A model generated the notes under the pieces. It was given only the letters and a program-made list of their open reading frames with translations. It made no database searches and had not been told where the DNA came from. The position numbers were made by a program, and so were the translations under genes. Below are positions 51,580 to 60,181 of a stretch of DNA of 64,000 nucleotides, piece by piece. Source of the DNA: FEN-1219 sp963817615 (GTDB taxonomy: Bacteria > Pseudomonadota > Gammaproteobacteria > Steroidobacterales > Rariloculaceae). The first letter of the stretch is position 1. Every line of letters begins with the position of its first letter. The stretch lies in assembly GCA_963817615.1 (NCBI GenBank), contig CAWFPH010000003.1:62001-126000 (forward strand), written 5' to 3'.

Positions 51580-51711
51580 CGGACGCTCGTGTCGCCGGGG
51601 TCGGCGGCTCCGACTATAGCACCGGCGCGGTGATCGACGGCGCGCGACGGTTCGGCTAGGATTTTCCGCACCATTCGAATATATATGCCAATCGGCTTAA
51701 GGGGCGAAGCG

Positions 51712-52113
51712 ATGCAGACGACGTGGAAGGCGCTCGGGTTGAGCGTCGCGTTGATGATGGCGGGACCGGCGCTCGCACATCATTCGTTCGCCGGCGAATA
51801 CGACGCCGCGAAGCCGATCACGCTCACCGGTGTGGTCACGAAGGTCGAGTGGACGAACCCGCACGCGCGGTTCTACATCGACGTGAAGGGCCCGGACGGC
51901 AAGGTCACGAACTGGAACCTCGAGCTCGCAAGCCCGAACTATTTGAAGCGTCAGGGCTGGTCGAGCACCTCGCTGAAGAGCGGCGACACCGTCACGGTCG
52001 AAGGTTCGCTCGCGCGCAGCGGCGCGAAGATGGCGAACGCCCGCACGGTGACGCTTGCCGATGGCCACCGGGTCTTCGCTCGCGACCCGCAAACGACCGG
52101 CTCAGGGGACTGA
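51712..52113 (+). CDS. DUF6152 family secreted protein
   Basis: 133 residues from ATG 51712, with AAGGGGCGAAG as ribosome-binding site. The signal peptide LSVALMMAGPALA is followed directly by HHSFAGEYDAAKPITLTGVV, VEWTNPHARFYIDV and KSGDTVTVEGSLARSG, the DUF6152 pattern. These small beta-rich periplasmic proteins start with a His pair that may bind metal. Paralogues are abundant in some environmental Proteobacteria, usually next to a gene like the one downstream. The frame is intact. Confidence 0.8.
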   Translation: MQTTWKALGLSVALMMAGPALAHHSFAGEYDAAKPITLTGVVTKVEWTNPHARFYIDVKGPDGKVTNWNLELASPNYLKRQGWSSTSLKSGDTVTVEGSLARSGAKMANARTVTLADGHRVFARDPQTTGSGD

Positions 52114-52117
52114 CGCG

Positions 52118-52912
52118 ATGCGCACCCTGCGATTCGCTGCGGCGTTCGCGCTCTGCGTCCTCGCGGCCGTGGCCGCGCGGGCACAACCCACGCCGCCGGC
52201 GGCGACCTCGCCGGCCGGCAGCGGCGGCGCGGCGAACGTGCCGGCCGAGGCGTCCGAGGGCCCGACGCCGCGCCTGCCGAACGGCAAGCCCGATCTCTCG
52301 GGCGTGTGGGTCGGCGGCGGGCCGGTGGGCAACATCGCGGAGGGTTTGCTCCCGGGCCAGGAGATCGAGCTGCTGCCGGCCGCGAAGAAGCTCATGGACG
52401 GGCGGCAGGCGGCCGATGATCCCGAGGCGCGCTGTCTGCCGACCGGCGTGCCGCGCGTCGCGCCGTACCCGTGGCGCATCGTGCAGACGCCGACCGTCGG
52501 CGAAGCGACTCATCTGTTCTTCCTGTTCGAGGGGAACATTCACAGCTATCGGCAGATCTTCGTCGACGGCCGCGGTCATCCCGACGATCTCGAGCAAAGC
52601 TGGTACGGCCATTCGATTGGCCATTGGGAAGGCGACACGCTCGTGATCGAGACGGTCGGCTTCAACGACCGCTTCTGGTTCGACTTCGCCGGGCATCCGC
52701 ACACGACCAAGCTGCGCACGACCGAGCGTTACACGCGCACGAACTTCGGCACGCTCGAGAACGTCGTCACGATCGACGATCCGGGCGCCTATGCGAAGCC
52801 GTTCACCGTGAAGTTCACCGCGAAGCTCAAGCCCGGCTGGGACCTCATGGAATACATCTGCAACGAGAACAATCAGGACGTGCCGCATATCAAGGGCAAG
52901 GCGGGGCTCTAG
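52118..52912 (+). CDS. Secreted LPDLSGVW-type protein of unknown function
   Basis: 264 residues from ATG 52118, four bases after the DUF6152 stop. A signal peptide (FAAAFALCVLAAVAARAQ) is followed by an Ala/Pro-rich linker, then the recurring motif LPNGKPDLSGVWVGG and a beta-rich domain (ATHLFFLFEGNIHSYRQIF, GHSIGHWEGDTLVIETVGFND, TKLRTTERYTR). Proteins of this type regularly pair with DUF6152. No enzymatic residues can be assigned. It ends with DVPHIKGKAGL. The frame is intact. Confidence 0.7.
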   Translation: MRTLRFAAAFALCVLAAVAARAQPTPPAATSPAGSGGAANVPAEASEGPTPRLPNGKPDLSGVWVGGGPVGNIAEGLLPGQEIELLPAAKKLMDGRQAADDPEARCLPTGVPRVAPYPWRIVQTPTVGEATHLFFLFEGNIHSYRQIFVDGRGHPDDLEQSWYGHSIGHWEGDTLVIETVGFNDRFWFDFAGHPHTTKLRTTERYTRTNFGTLENVVTIDDPGAYAKPFTVKFTAKLKPGWDLMEYICNENNQDVPHIKGKAGL

Positions 52913-52927
52913 CGGCAGCGGTGGCGC

Positions 52928-53875
52928 GTGGCTGACGCGGATCGGCAAAGCGCTTGGCAGCGGTGGCTCAAGCAGCCACAGCGAATCTGGCTCCGCCGAG
53001 CGGTGTTCCAAGTGCACCTCTGGAGCGGGATCGGCCTCGGGCTCTATATCCTTTTCATCAGCGTGACCGGCAGCGTGCTCGTCTACCGTAACGAGCTGTA
53101 CGCGGCCGCGACGCCCACGCCCATCGTCTCGCGGGGCTCGGGCCCCTACTTGAGCGACGAGCGGCTCGGCGAGCTCGCGGTGCGCGCGTATCCTGGCTAC
53201 GCGGTCGCGCGGCTGCGTCGGCCAACCGATCGCGATCAAGCCGTGGAGCTCTGGCTCGCGAAGGGTGACGACACTCGCAAACGGCTGTTCGATCCGCGCA
53301 GCGGCGAGGACGTCGGCAGCTCCGCGGCCACGGCACTGAATCTCGTCGAAGGGCTGATCAAGCTGCACGACGACCTGCTCGGCGGAGACACGGGCCGCGC
53401 CGTGAACGGCGCGGGCGCCGGTGCGCTGCTGCTGCTCGCGTTGTCCGGCGCCGTGATTTGGTGGCCCGGGATCGCGCGCTGGCGCCGCAGCCTCGTGGTG
53501 CATCGCGGCGTCGGTTGGAAGCGCTTCGTCTGGGACTTGCATAGCGCGATCGGCTTTTGGAGCCTGCTCGCCGTGCTGATGTTCGGGGCGAGCGGGCTCT
53601 ATCTCTGCTATCCGGACCGCTTTCAGGATTTCGCCGATTGGCTCGAGCCGGTGACCGCCGCGAATGCCGGCCACCGCGTCGTCGACGGCATTCTCTATTG
53701 GCTCGCGTATCTGCACTTCGGCCGCATCTACGGCATCGGGATTCCCTGCAGCGGACCCGGCTTCTGCGATCAGGCGACGAAGGCGGTCTGGGCCATCGCC
53801 GGTCTCGCGCCTGCTGCAATGTTCCTGACCGGTGCGACGGTCTGGTGGAATCGCGTGGTGCGACGGCGGCTCTGA
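52928..53875 (+). CDS. PepSY-associated transmembrane protein
   Basis: 315 residues from GTG 52928. Four transmembrane segments: VHLWSGIGLGLYILFISVTGSVLV, GAGALLLLALSGAVIWWPG, WSLLAVLMFGASGLYLCYP and AIAGLAPAAMFLTGATVWW, with a large periplasmic PepSY-like segment between the first two. Conserved His residues (FQVHLWSG, WDLHSAIGFW) could ligate haem, as in the iron-reductase branch of this family. PepSY membrane proteins can pass electrons from quinol or NAD(P)H to periplasmic flavin or iron, which would link it to apbE nearby. The frame is intact. Confidence 0.8.
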   Translation: MADADRQSAWQRWLKQPQRIWLRRAVFQVHLWSGIGLGLYILFISVTGSVLVYRNELYAAATPTPIVSRGSGPYLSDERLGELAVRAYPGYAVARLRRPTDRDQAVELWLAKGDDTRKRLFDPRSGEDVGSSAATALNLVEGLIKLHDDLLGGDTGRAVNGAGAGALLLLALSGAVIWWPGIARWRRSLVVHRGVGWKRFVWDLHSAIGFWSLLAVLMFGASGLYLCYPDRFQDFADWLEPVTAANAGHRVVDGILYWLAYLHFGRIYGIGIPCSGPGFCDQATKAVWAIAGLAPAAMFLTGATVWWNRVVRRRL

Positions 53876-53900
53876 GCGGCTCGCTCGCCTCGCGTTTGCG

Positions 53901-53931
53901 CGTCCGCCGCCGTTGCGGCGCTCGGCGGACG
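53901..53931. terminator. Hairpin between convergent genes
   Basis: CGTCCGCCG (53901-53909) and CGGCGGACG (53923-53931) form a perfect 9-base GC stem around a 13-base loop, in the 62-base gap between the converging PepSY and SDR genes. There is no U-tract on either strand, so it would act as a bidirectional transcription barrier or RNA stabiliser rather than a textbook terminator. Confidence 0.5.
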
Positions 53932-53937
53932 GGGCGA

Positions 53938-54696
53938 TCAGCCCGCGAAGCGGTGCATGCCGCCGTCGACGTGAATGACCTCGCCCGTGATGTAGCGCGC
54001 GAGCGGCGACGCCAGGAACGCGATCAAGTACGCCATGTCCTCGGGCTCGCCGAAGTAGCCGATCGGAATGTTCGCGTCGATGAACGCCTGCCTGTTCTCG
54101 GCCGTGGGATGGAGGCGCCCGAGGATCTGCTCGCTATTGATGCGGCCCGGCGGCAAACAGTTGACGGTGATGCCGTCTTTCGCGAGCTCGCGCGACAAGC
54201 CCTTCGCCCAGTTGTGGACCGCGGCCTTTGCGACGGACGCGATGTTCACGCCGGGCGGCTCGTTTGCGCCCGTGATGTTGATGATCCGTCCCCACCGCTG
54301 CGCAAGCATCGTGGGGACGAACGCGTTCGTGAGCCGACGAACCGTGTCGAGGTTGAGCGTGATGCCCTCGCGCCACTGCTCTTCGGATGCGTCCCACGGC
54401 ACGGGGCGCGAGCTGCCCGCATTGTTCACGAGGATGTCGAGTCCGCCGATCTCCGCCAGCACGCGCTCGCTCACGCGCTGTGCCGCGCCTTCGGCCGTCA
54501 GGTCGTCGACCACGACGACGGGCCGCGCGCCGCAATCGCGCTCGATCTCGGCCGCGAGCTCGTCGAGCAGATTGCCGCGCCTGGCGAGGACTACGACGCG
54601 GCAGCCTTCGGCGGCGAGCACTTTCGCGGCACCGCGGCCGATCCCGCGGCTCGCGCCGGTCACGAGACAGCGCTTTCCTTTGAGCTTGAGATCCAT
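53938..54696 (-). CDS. Short-chain dehydrogenase/reductase lacking the catalytic Tyr
   Basis: 252 residues, intact. The Rossmann motif TGASRGIGRG and NNAG are present. At the active site the usual YxxxK reads ASVAK, so Tyr is replaced by Ala while the Lys remains, and the usual catalytic Ser region reads NITGANEP. The C-terminal part (ITVNCLPPGRINSEQI, GEVIHVDGGMHRF) is typical of the family. Activity may be lost or may use other residues. It is 16 bases downstream of the acyltransferase on the same strand, so they are likely co-transcribed. Confidence 0.8.
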   Translation of the reverse strand: MDLKLKGKRCLVTGASRGIGRGAAKVLAAEGCRVVVLARRGNLLDELAAEIERDCGARPVVVVDDLTAEGAAQRVSERVLAEIGGLDILVNNAGSSRPVPWDASEEQWREGITLNLDTVRRLTNAFVPTMLAQRWGRIINITGANEPPGVNIASVAKAAVHNWAKGLSRELAKDGITVNCLPPGRINSEQILGRLHPTAENRQAFIDANIPIGYFGEPEDMAYLIAFLASPLARYITGEVIHVDGGMHRFAG

Positions 54697-54712
54697 CGAT
54701 AGCCCTCGCGGC

Positions 54713-55714
54713 CTACGCTCGATCGCGCGGCGTTCCCGCCGACGCGTAGACGTCGCCGAGCTCCGCGGGCCGTCCCTTGAACTTCCGATGCATCCAAAGG
54801 TACTCCTCCGGGCACTCGCGAATGAATTCCTCGAGCACGGCGTTGACGCGCGCCGTGTCGTGCGTCTCGTCGCCGCTCGGCACGTCTGCGAGCGCGGGTG
54901 AGAACCGCAGCAGGTAGCCCGAGTCGTCGGGCAGACGCCGGAAGAAGAACGGCACGATCGGCGCGCCGCTGATCCGTGCGATGCGTGCAGTCGCGGTGTT
55001 CGTCATGGCCGGCACGCCGAAGAACGGCACGAGCACGCCGCCGCTGCCGGGCGTCTGATCCGGTGCGTACCAAACGACGGCGTTGCGCTTGAGCATCTTG
55101 AGCATCGTGCGCACGTCGGTGTTCGGGAACGACGCGTGGGCCGCTCGCGCCCGGCCGCGGCGCTGGTACGCGTCGATTACCGGGCTGCTGCGTGCGCGGT
55201 ACATGAACGCGAAGTACGGCACGAGCTGCTTCACGAACGGCGAGGCGATCTCGAGCGTCGTGAAGTGCCCGGAGAGCAGGATCACGCCGTTGCCGCGCGC
55301 GAGCGCAGCGTCCAGATGCTCGCGCCCCTCGACGCGGTAAAGCGGTGCGAGCCGCTCGAGCGGCGCGAACCACGCGAGCGCAACCTCGGCGAGCGAGGCG
55401 CCGACGTTCTCGAAGTTGCGCAGCGCAAGCGTCTCGACGGCGGCGCGATCGAGGTTCGGGAAGCAGATCTCGATGTTGCGCTCGACGATGCGTCGCCGGC
55501 GCTTGAGCGCCCACGCGAGGAACCGGCCGAACCGCTCGTGCAGCGCGAGCTCGAAGCGGCGCGGCAGCGCGGCCGTGAGCTTGAGCCAGCCGATGAACGC
55601 CCAAGCCGGCCAGTGGCGCGGCCGCCAATACTGTGCGAGGCTTACGGCGCGCGGGGCGCCGGAGCTGGTATTGCCGGTTTCGGGCATGGGCGCCTTCGGA
55701 ACCGCGGCCGCCAT
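54713..55714 (-). CDS. LpxL/HtrB-like lipid A acyltransferase
   Basis: 333 residues, intact. Motifs of the lauroyl/myristoyl acyltransferase family: RRRRIVERNIEICFP, LLSGHFTTLEIA with the catalytic HxxxxE, YRARSSPVIDAYQRRGR, APDQTPGSGGVLVPFFG, and C-terminal CPEEYLWMHRKFKGRP. A hydrophobic helix near residue 35 anchors it to the inner membrane. It adds a secondary acyl chain to Kdo2-lipid A. Divergent from the glycosyltransferase operon that also appears to act on lipid A. Confidence 0.85.
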   Translation of the reverse strand: MAAAVPKAPMPETGNTSSGAPRAVSLAQYWRPRHWPAWAFIGWLKLTAALPRRFELALHERFGRFLAWALKRRRRIVERNIEICFPNLDRAAVETLALRNFENVGASLAEVALAWFAPLERLAPLYRVEGREHLDAALARGNGVILLSGHFTTLEIASPFVKQLVPYFAFMYRARSSPVIDAYQRRGRARAAHASFPNTDVRTMLKMLKRNAVVWYAPDQTPGSGGVLVPFFGVPAMTNTATARIARISGAPIVPFFFRRLPDDSGYLLRFSPALADVPSGDETHDTARVNAVLEEFIRECPEEYLWMHRKFKGRPAELGDVYASAGTPRDRA

Positions 55715-55842
55715 CGAGTTGTCTCCGACTTCCGTGAGGTCCGCCGCCCGAAGGATCGGTGCGCGGCGCCTCGCAGTGGGCGCGGGCGACCGAGGTACCG
55801 CCGGCCGGCGTCGAACATAGGGTAACCCAGCGAGGCGTGCGC

Positions 55843-56874
55843 GTGGACGGGCAACCGCCGGATCGGACGATCGACGTCGTGATTCCGGCCTACAACGAGG
55901 CGGCGAGCATCGAGGCCACCGTCGATGCGCTATTCGCGTTTTTCGACGTCTCTCGCTATCGGCTCCGCGTGGTGGTCGTCGATGACGGCAGCACCGATCG
56001 CACCGCGGCGATCGTCAAGAGCCTGACCGAGCGCTTGCCCGTCACGTTGATCACCCTCACGCGCAATTTCGGTAAGGAGACCGCGCTGCTCGCCGGCCTC
56101 GACCACGCGCGCGGCGACGCCACGATTCTGATGGATGCGGATCTGCAGCATCCGATCGAGCTGCTCGAGCGCTTCATCGAGCACTGGGAAAACGGCTATC
56201 AATGCGTCTATGGCGTCAAGGAGCATCGGCGCGACGAGTCCGTCTGGAAACGCGCCGCGACGAAGCTGTTCTACCGTTGGCTCAACGCGGGCTCGGAGCT
56301 CACGATTCCGGAAGACGCGGGCGATTTCCGGCTGCTCGACCGCAAGGTCGTGACGGCGCTGTGCTCCGTGCGCGAGCGCGTGCGATTCACGAAGGGCCTG
56401 TACGCGTGGCTCGGGTTCCGCTGCATCGGCGTGCCGTACGTGCCTGCCGCGCGCGCGGCCGGCACCACGCGGTTCGATGCGGGCCGACTGCTCAGGCTCG
56501 GCTGGGACGGGCTCACGTCGTTCTCCGATCTGCCGCTCAGGATGTTCGGTGTCGTCGGCGCGATCGTCGCGATCGCATCGCTGTTTTACGCAGGATGGAT
56601 CTGGATCCGCACGCTCGTGTTCGGTGTCGACGTGCCGGGTTGGGCCACGCTGACCGTCGCGGTCATGTTCTTGAGCGGCATCCAGATCCTGTTCTTGGGC
56701 GTGCTCGGCCAATACGTGCGCAACGTCTTCATCGAGACCAAGCAGCGCCCGAGCTATCTGGTCGAGGATCTCGTCGAGCCGGCCGCCGAACGGCAGGCCG
56801 AGGAGCCGGATACGCAACGGGCCGCCGACGGGAGCCGCGGCGCGAAGGCGCGCGCGGGCCGTGCAGTCGCTTGA
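55843..56874 (+). CDS. GT2 polyprenyl-phosphate glycosyltransferase (ArnC/GtrB/FlmF2-like)
   Basis: 343 residues from GTG 55843, chosen because a CGAGG site lies seven bases upstream. The GT-A domain shows DVVIPAYNEAASIEATV, VVVDDGSTDRT, LTRNFGKETALLAGLDHA and ILMDADLQHP, where DAD binds the metal and nucleotide sugar. Two C-terminal transmembrane helices (MFGVVGAIVAIASLFYAGW and LTVAVMFLSGIQILFLGVLG) are typical of the DPM1/GtrB branch. It transfers a sugar from a nucleotide donor to undecaprenyl phosphate on the cytoplasmic face. It overlaps the ArnT-like gene. Confidence 0.88.
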   Translation: MDGQPPDRTIDVVIPAYNEAASIEATVDALFAFFDVSRYRLRVVVVDDGSTDRTAAIVKSLTERLPVTLITLTRNFGKETALLAGLDHARGDATILMDADLQHPIELLERFIEHWENGYQCVYGVKEHRRDESVWKRAATKLFYRWLNAGSELTIPEDAGDFRLLDRKVVTALCSVRERVRFTKGLYAWLGFRCIGVPYVPAARAAGTTRFDAGRLLRLGWDGLTSFSDLPLRMFGVVGAIVAIASLFYAGWIWIRTLVFGVDVPGWATLTVAVMFLSGIQILFLGVLGQYVRNVFIETKQRPSYLVEDLVEPAAERQAEEPDTQRAADGSRGAKARAGRAVA

Positions 56875-58324
56875 GCGGCGCGGCGTCACGCCGCGTGTCC
56901 TCGCCGTCGCAGCGCTCGCGCTTATCGCGGGGTGCCGGTTGTGGCTGGCCGCGACGCTGCCGCTCACCGACACCACCGAGGCGCGCTACGGCGAGATCGC
57001 GCGCAAGATGGTCGAGACCGGCGACTGGCTCGTGCCCCAGCACGCGTACGGCGTGCCGTATCTCGCGAAGCCGCCGCTGGCGTTTTGGCTGTCGGCGGTC
57101 GGCATTGCGGCCGACGGGCCGACCGAGCTCGCGCCGCGTGCGCTGATTCTGGTCGCGACGGCCGCGTTTTGCGCCTGGTTCTATTCTTGTATGCGCCGCT
57201 GGCTCGACGCGCCGGCCGCGCTCGCGGGCGTGCTGATGCTGACGGGGTCGCTGCTCGGCTTCATCTCGGCGGCGGCCGTGATGACCGACATGATCCTCAC
57301 GATTTGCACGACCGGTGCGGTGCTTGCGTTCTGGGAGCGTTGGCGCGGCGGCTCCGCGGTCGCCGAGGTCGCGTTGTATGTTGCGCTCGGCTTGGGGCTG
57401 CTCACGAAGGGTCCGATCGCGGTGCTGTTCGCGCTCGGGCCGATCGGTGCGTGGGCGCTCGCGACGCGGCGCGTGGGCGACGTGTGGCGGCGGTTCGCAT
57501 GGCTGCGCGGCGCAGCGCTCGCGCTCGCGATCGCGGCGCCGTGGTACGTCGCGGCAGAGATCCGCAACCCCGGGTTCCTGCACTACTTCATCATCGGCGA
57601 GCACATCGAGCGCTTCCTCGTTCCCGGTTGGAACGGCGATCTCTACGGCCGCGCGCACGACGAGCCGCGCGGTGCCGTCTGGCTGTTCCTCGCGCTCGGC
57701 CTGCTGCCGTGGACGCTCGGCGCTTGGCCCCTGCTCAAGCGCCGCGGCCGCCAGGCGCTCGGGCGCGCCTGGCATGCCCACAAGGATCTTGCGGGCCTCG
57801 CGCTCGCGGCTGCGCTCGTGCCGCTCGCGCTGTTCACATTTTCCGGCAACGTGATCTTCCCCTACGCGCTGCCCGCAATGCCGTGCGCGGTGCTCGCATT
57901 CGTCGCGGTCGCGAGGCCGAGCGATCGGGAGCTCACTGGCTTCGCGCTGCCGGCGGCCGGCGTCGCGCTCGTGCTCGCCGCCGGCGCGCTCGCCGGGCGC
58001 TCGCTCGTCGCGGAGCACACGCAGCGCGCGATGATCGCAGCCATCGAAGCACGGCGGCCCGATGCGCCGATCTACTACTGGCCCGAGCGACATTTCTCGG
58101 CCGAGTACTACAGCCGCGGCAAGGCTACCGTCGTCGATTCGGCGGCGATTCAGCGGGCCGTGGCCGCGCGGCAGACTTTCGAGCTCGTGGTGCCGGCGCG
58201 CCGGCGGGCGGCTCTGCCGCCGGCGCTCGCCGACGGACTCGAAGAGGTGCGCACCATCGCCGGCTCGGTCCTGCTCGAGCCCGCCTATGCAGCGAAGCCG
58301 GCCGGCGGGGAGCGCGGCTCATGA
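56861..58324 (+). CDS. ArnT-like membrane glycosyltransferase
   Basis: 487 residues from GTG 56861, overlapping the GT2 gene by 14 bases. About ten transmembrane segments. The first periplasmic loop has TDTTEARYGEIARKMVETGDWLVP, the acidic pattern of PMT/ArnT enzymes, and YGVPYLAKPPLAFWLSA. ArnT enzymes move a sugar from undecaprenyl phosphate to lipid A in the periplasm. The C-terminal periplasmic part (APIYYWPERHFSAEYYSRG) is small. It is shorter than E. coli ArnT (about 550) but within the range of related enzymes. The frame is intact. Confidence 0.82.
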   Translation: MQSLERRGVTPRVLAVAALALIAGCRLWLAATLPLTDTTEARYGEIARKMVETGDWLVPQHAYGVPYLAKPPLAFWLSAVGIAADGPTELAPRALILVATAAFCAWFYSCMRRWLDAPAALAGVLMLTGSLLGFISAAAVMTDMILTICTTGAVLAFWERWRGGSAVAEVALYVALGLGLLTKGPIAVLFALGPIGAWALATRRVGDVWRRFAWLRGAALALAIAAPWYVAAEIRNPGFLHYFIIGEHIERFLVPGWNGDLYGRAHDEPRGAVWLFLALGLLPWTLGAWPLLKRRGRQALGRAWHAHKDLAGLALAAALVPLALFTFSGNVIFPYALPAMPCAVLAFVAVARPSDRELTGFALPAAGVALVLAAGALAGRSLVAEHTQRAMIAAIEARRPDAPIYYWPERHFSAEYYSRGKATVVDSAAIQRAVAARQTFELVVPARRRAALPPALADGLEEVRTIAGSVLLEPAYAAKPAGGERGS

Positions 58325-58740
58325 GCGCTCGTGGCGGGCGGACGATCGCCGCCGGCTTGCCGCGCGTGCGCGAGCTGCGCGCGTTCGTGCTGGTCGGCTG
58401 TGCCGCCTTCGCCGTGCACTTCACGGTGGTCGCCACGCTCGCGCCGCTCGGCATGCCGCCGCTCGCGGCGAACGTGGTCGCTTTCCTCGTTGCATTCGGC
58501 GTGAGCTACGTGGGCCACAGCCGGCTCACATTTCCGTCCGAGAGGCGTGCGACGTCCGCGGCGCTGCCGCGCTTCTTGGGCGTCGCAGTCGGCGGCTTCG
58601 CACTGAACGAGACATTGTATTGGGCATTGTTGCGCTATACGACGCTCGACTATCGACTCGCGCTGCTGCTCGTGCTCGGCGCGGTCGCGGTCGTTACGCT
58701 CGTTTGGAGCAAGTACTGGGCTTTCGCGGATGCGCGCTAA
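58321..58740 (+). CDS. GtrA-like membrane protein
   Basis: 139 residues, four transmembrane helices (FVLVGCAAFAVHFTVVATL, AANVVAFLVAFGVSYVGHS, FLGVAVGGFALNETLYWAL, LALLLVLGAVAVVTLVW), ending VWSKYWAFADAR as expected for the GtrA/DPMS family. GtrA proteins are proposed to flip undecaprenyl-phosphate sugars to the periplasm, which supplies the missing step between the two glycosyltransferases upstream. The start overlaps the previous stop (ATGA) and its end overlaps the deacetylase gene. The frame is intact. Confidence 0.87.
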   Translation: MSARGGRTIAAGLPRVRELRAFVLVGCAAFAVHFTVVATLAPLGMPPLAANVVAFLVAFGVSYVGHSRLTFPSERRATSAALPRFLGVAVGGFALNETLYWALLRYTTLDYRLALLLVLGAVAVVTLVWSKYWAFADAR

Positions 58741-59551
58741 ATCCCTGATCGTCTGCGCGGACGACTTCGCGTTCGACGACGCGCGCAACGCGGCGATCTT
58801 GCGGCTTGCGTCGAGCGGCCGGATTTCGGCCGTGTCGTGCCTGACCGATGCGCCGTCGTGGCGGCGAGCGGGCGTCGCGTTGCGCGATCTCGATGCGACG
58901 GTGGCCGTGGGCGTGCACTTCAATCTCACGGAGCGCTACGGTCACGGCGAGCGGCCGCTCGTCGAGTGGATGCTGCGCGCGCTCGCGCGGCGCATCGACG
59001 GCGCAGCCGTGCGCGCGGAGCTCACGCGTCAGCTCGACAAGTTCACGGACGTGCTCGGCCGGCGCCCCGACTACATCGACGGCCATCAGCACGTCCACGC
59101 GTTTCCCGTGATCCGCGAGATCGTTCAGGCCGTCGCGGCCGAGCTCGCGCGCGAACGGCCGATCCGCGTGCGCGCGGTGTCGCCGCCTTTCGGCGCGACC
59201 GATGCGTCGTTCAAGCGCCGCGTGATTCAGCTGCTGGCGCGCGGCGCGTGGCCAGAGGGCGCGGCGGCCCTGCGGATGAACGGTGCGTTCGGCGGCGACT
59301 ATTCGCTCACCGCGGCCGCTCCCTATGCGCGGCTGTTCGCGGACTGGATCGCGGCGGCGCCCGACGGCGCGATGGTGATGTGTCATCCGGCATGCGGCGA
59401 GCAGGCACCCGCGGCCGCGCTGCAGGAGTTCGATTTTCTCTCCGGTGACGAGTACGCAGCGCTGCTCGCCGCCCACGGGGTCGAGCTCGTCCCCCGGGCA
59501 ACCGGTTTCGGCGAGGCCGCCGGTCTAACCGCTCAGAGCACCGGTGTTTGA
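58730..59551 (+). CDS. YdjC/ChbG-type carbohydrate deacetylase (NaxD-like)
   Basis: 273 residues, intact. Family motifs: VCADDFAFDDARNAAIL with the metal-binding Asp pair, GVHFNLTERYG, PDYIDGHQHVHAFP with the metal-binding His residues, and VMCHPACG. YdjC enzymes remove N-acetyl groups from amino sugars. In Francisella and Bordetella a relative (NaxD) deacetylates polyprenyl-linked N-acetylhexosamine before transfer to lipid A. With GT2, ArnT-like and GtrA genes in the same operon the same role is likely. It overlaps gtrA by 11 bases. Confidence 0.85.
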   Translation: MRAKSLIVCADDFAFDDARNAAILRLASSGRISAVSCLTDAPSWRRAGVALRDLDATVAVGVHFNLTERYGHGERPLVEWMLRALARRIDGAAVRAELTRQLDKFTDVLGRRPDYIDGHQHVHAFPVIREIVQAVAAELARERPIRVRAVSPPFGATDASFKRRVIQLLARGAWPEGAAALRMNGAFGGDYSLTAAAPYARLFADWIAAAPDGAMVMCHPACGEQAPAAALQEFDFLSGDEYAALLAAHGVELVPRATGFGEAAGLTAQSTGV

Positions 59552-60181
59552 GTGGGGGACGAGCTCGAAGACCGGCGTCTCGTCAAGCGGCTGCTGGCGC
59601 AGGACCGCAAAGCGTTCGACGCGTTTTTCGAGGGGTATTTTCCGCGGTTGTATCGCTTCGCGCGCACGCGCTTGGGCGAGGACCCGGAGATCACGAAAGA
59701 GATCGTGCACGTGACGCTCACGAAGGCCATTCGCAAGCTCGACTCCTATCGGGGGGAAGCCGCGCTGTTCACGTGGCTCTGCACCATTTGCCGCAACGAG
59801 ATCAGCGACTACATTGCGCGCGTGGCTCGGGAGCGGGAGCATGTCGTGCTGACCGAGGACTTGCCGGATGTGCGGGCCGCGGTCGAAGCGCTCGCGGCCC
59901 CGGCGTCGGACGAGCCGGAAACGAGCTTCCGGCGCCTCGAGATCGCGCGGCTGATCCAAGTCGCGCTCGATCGTTTGCCGACGCACTATGGCGACGCGCT
60001 CGAGTGGAAATACATCTACGGCTTCAGTGTCGAGGAGATCGCGGCGAAGCTCGGCATCGGCGTCGAGGCGGCGCAGTCGCTGCTGGCGCGCGCGAAGCGC
60101 GCGTTTCACGACATCTATGGCGCGCTCACGCGCGAACTGGTGCGCGGCAAGGGCGATCCGCCGCCGGAGACTTCGACATGA
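59552..60181 (+). CDS. ECF sigma factor
   Basis: 209 residues from a GTG that directly abuts the deacetylase stop. Region 2 reads FDAFFEGYFPRLYRFARTRLG with EIVHVTLTKAIRKLDSYRGEAALFTWLCTICRNEI; region 4 reads LPTHYGDALEWKYIYGFSVEEIAAKLGIGVEAAQSLLARAKRAF, a helix-turn-helix. Genes for FecR-like and TonB-type proteins follow, making it a cell-surface signalling sigma factor of FecI type. It overlaps fecR by four bases. The frame is intact. Confidence 0.88.
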   Translation: MGDELEDRRLVKRLLAQDRKAFDAFFEGYFPRLYRFARTRLGEDPEITKEIVHVTLTKAIRKLDSYRGEAALFTWLCTICRNEISDYIARVAREREHVVLTEDLPDVRAAVEALAAPASDEPETSFRRLEIARLIQVALDRLPTHYGDALEWKYIYGFSVEEIAAKLGIGVEAAQSLLARAKRAFHDIYGALTRELVRGKGDPPPETST

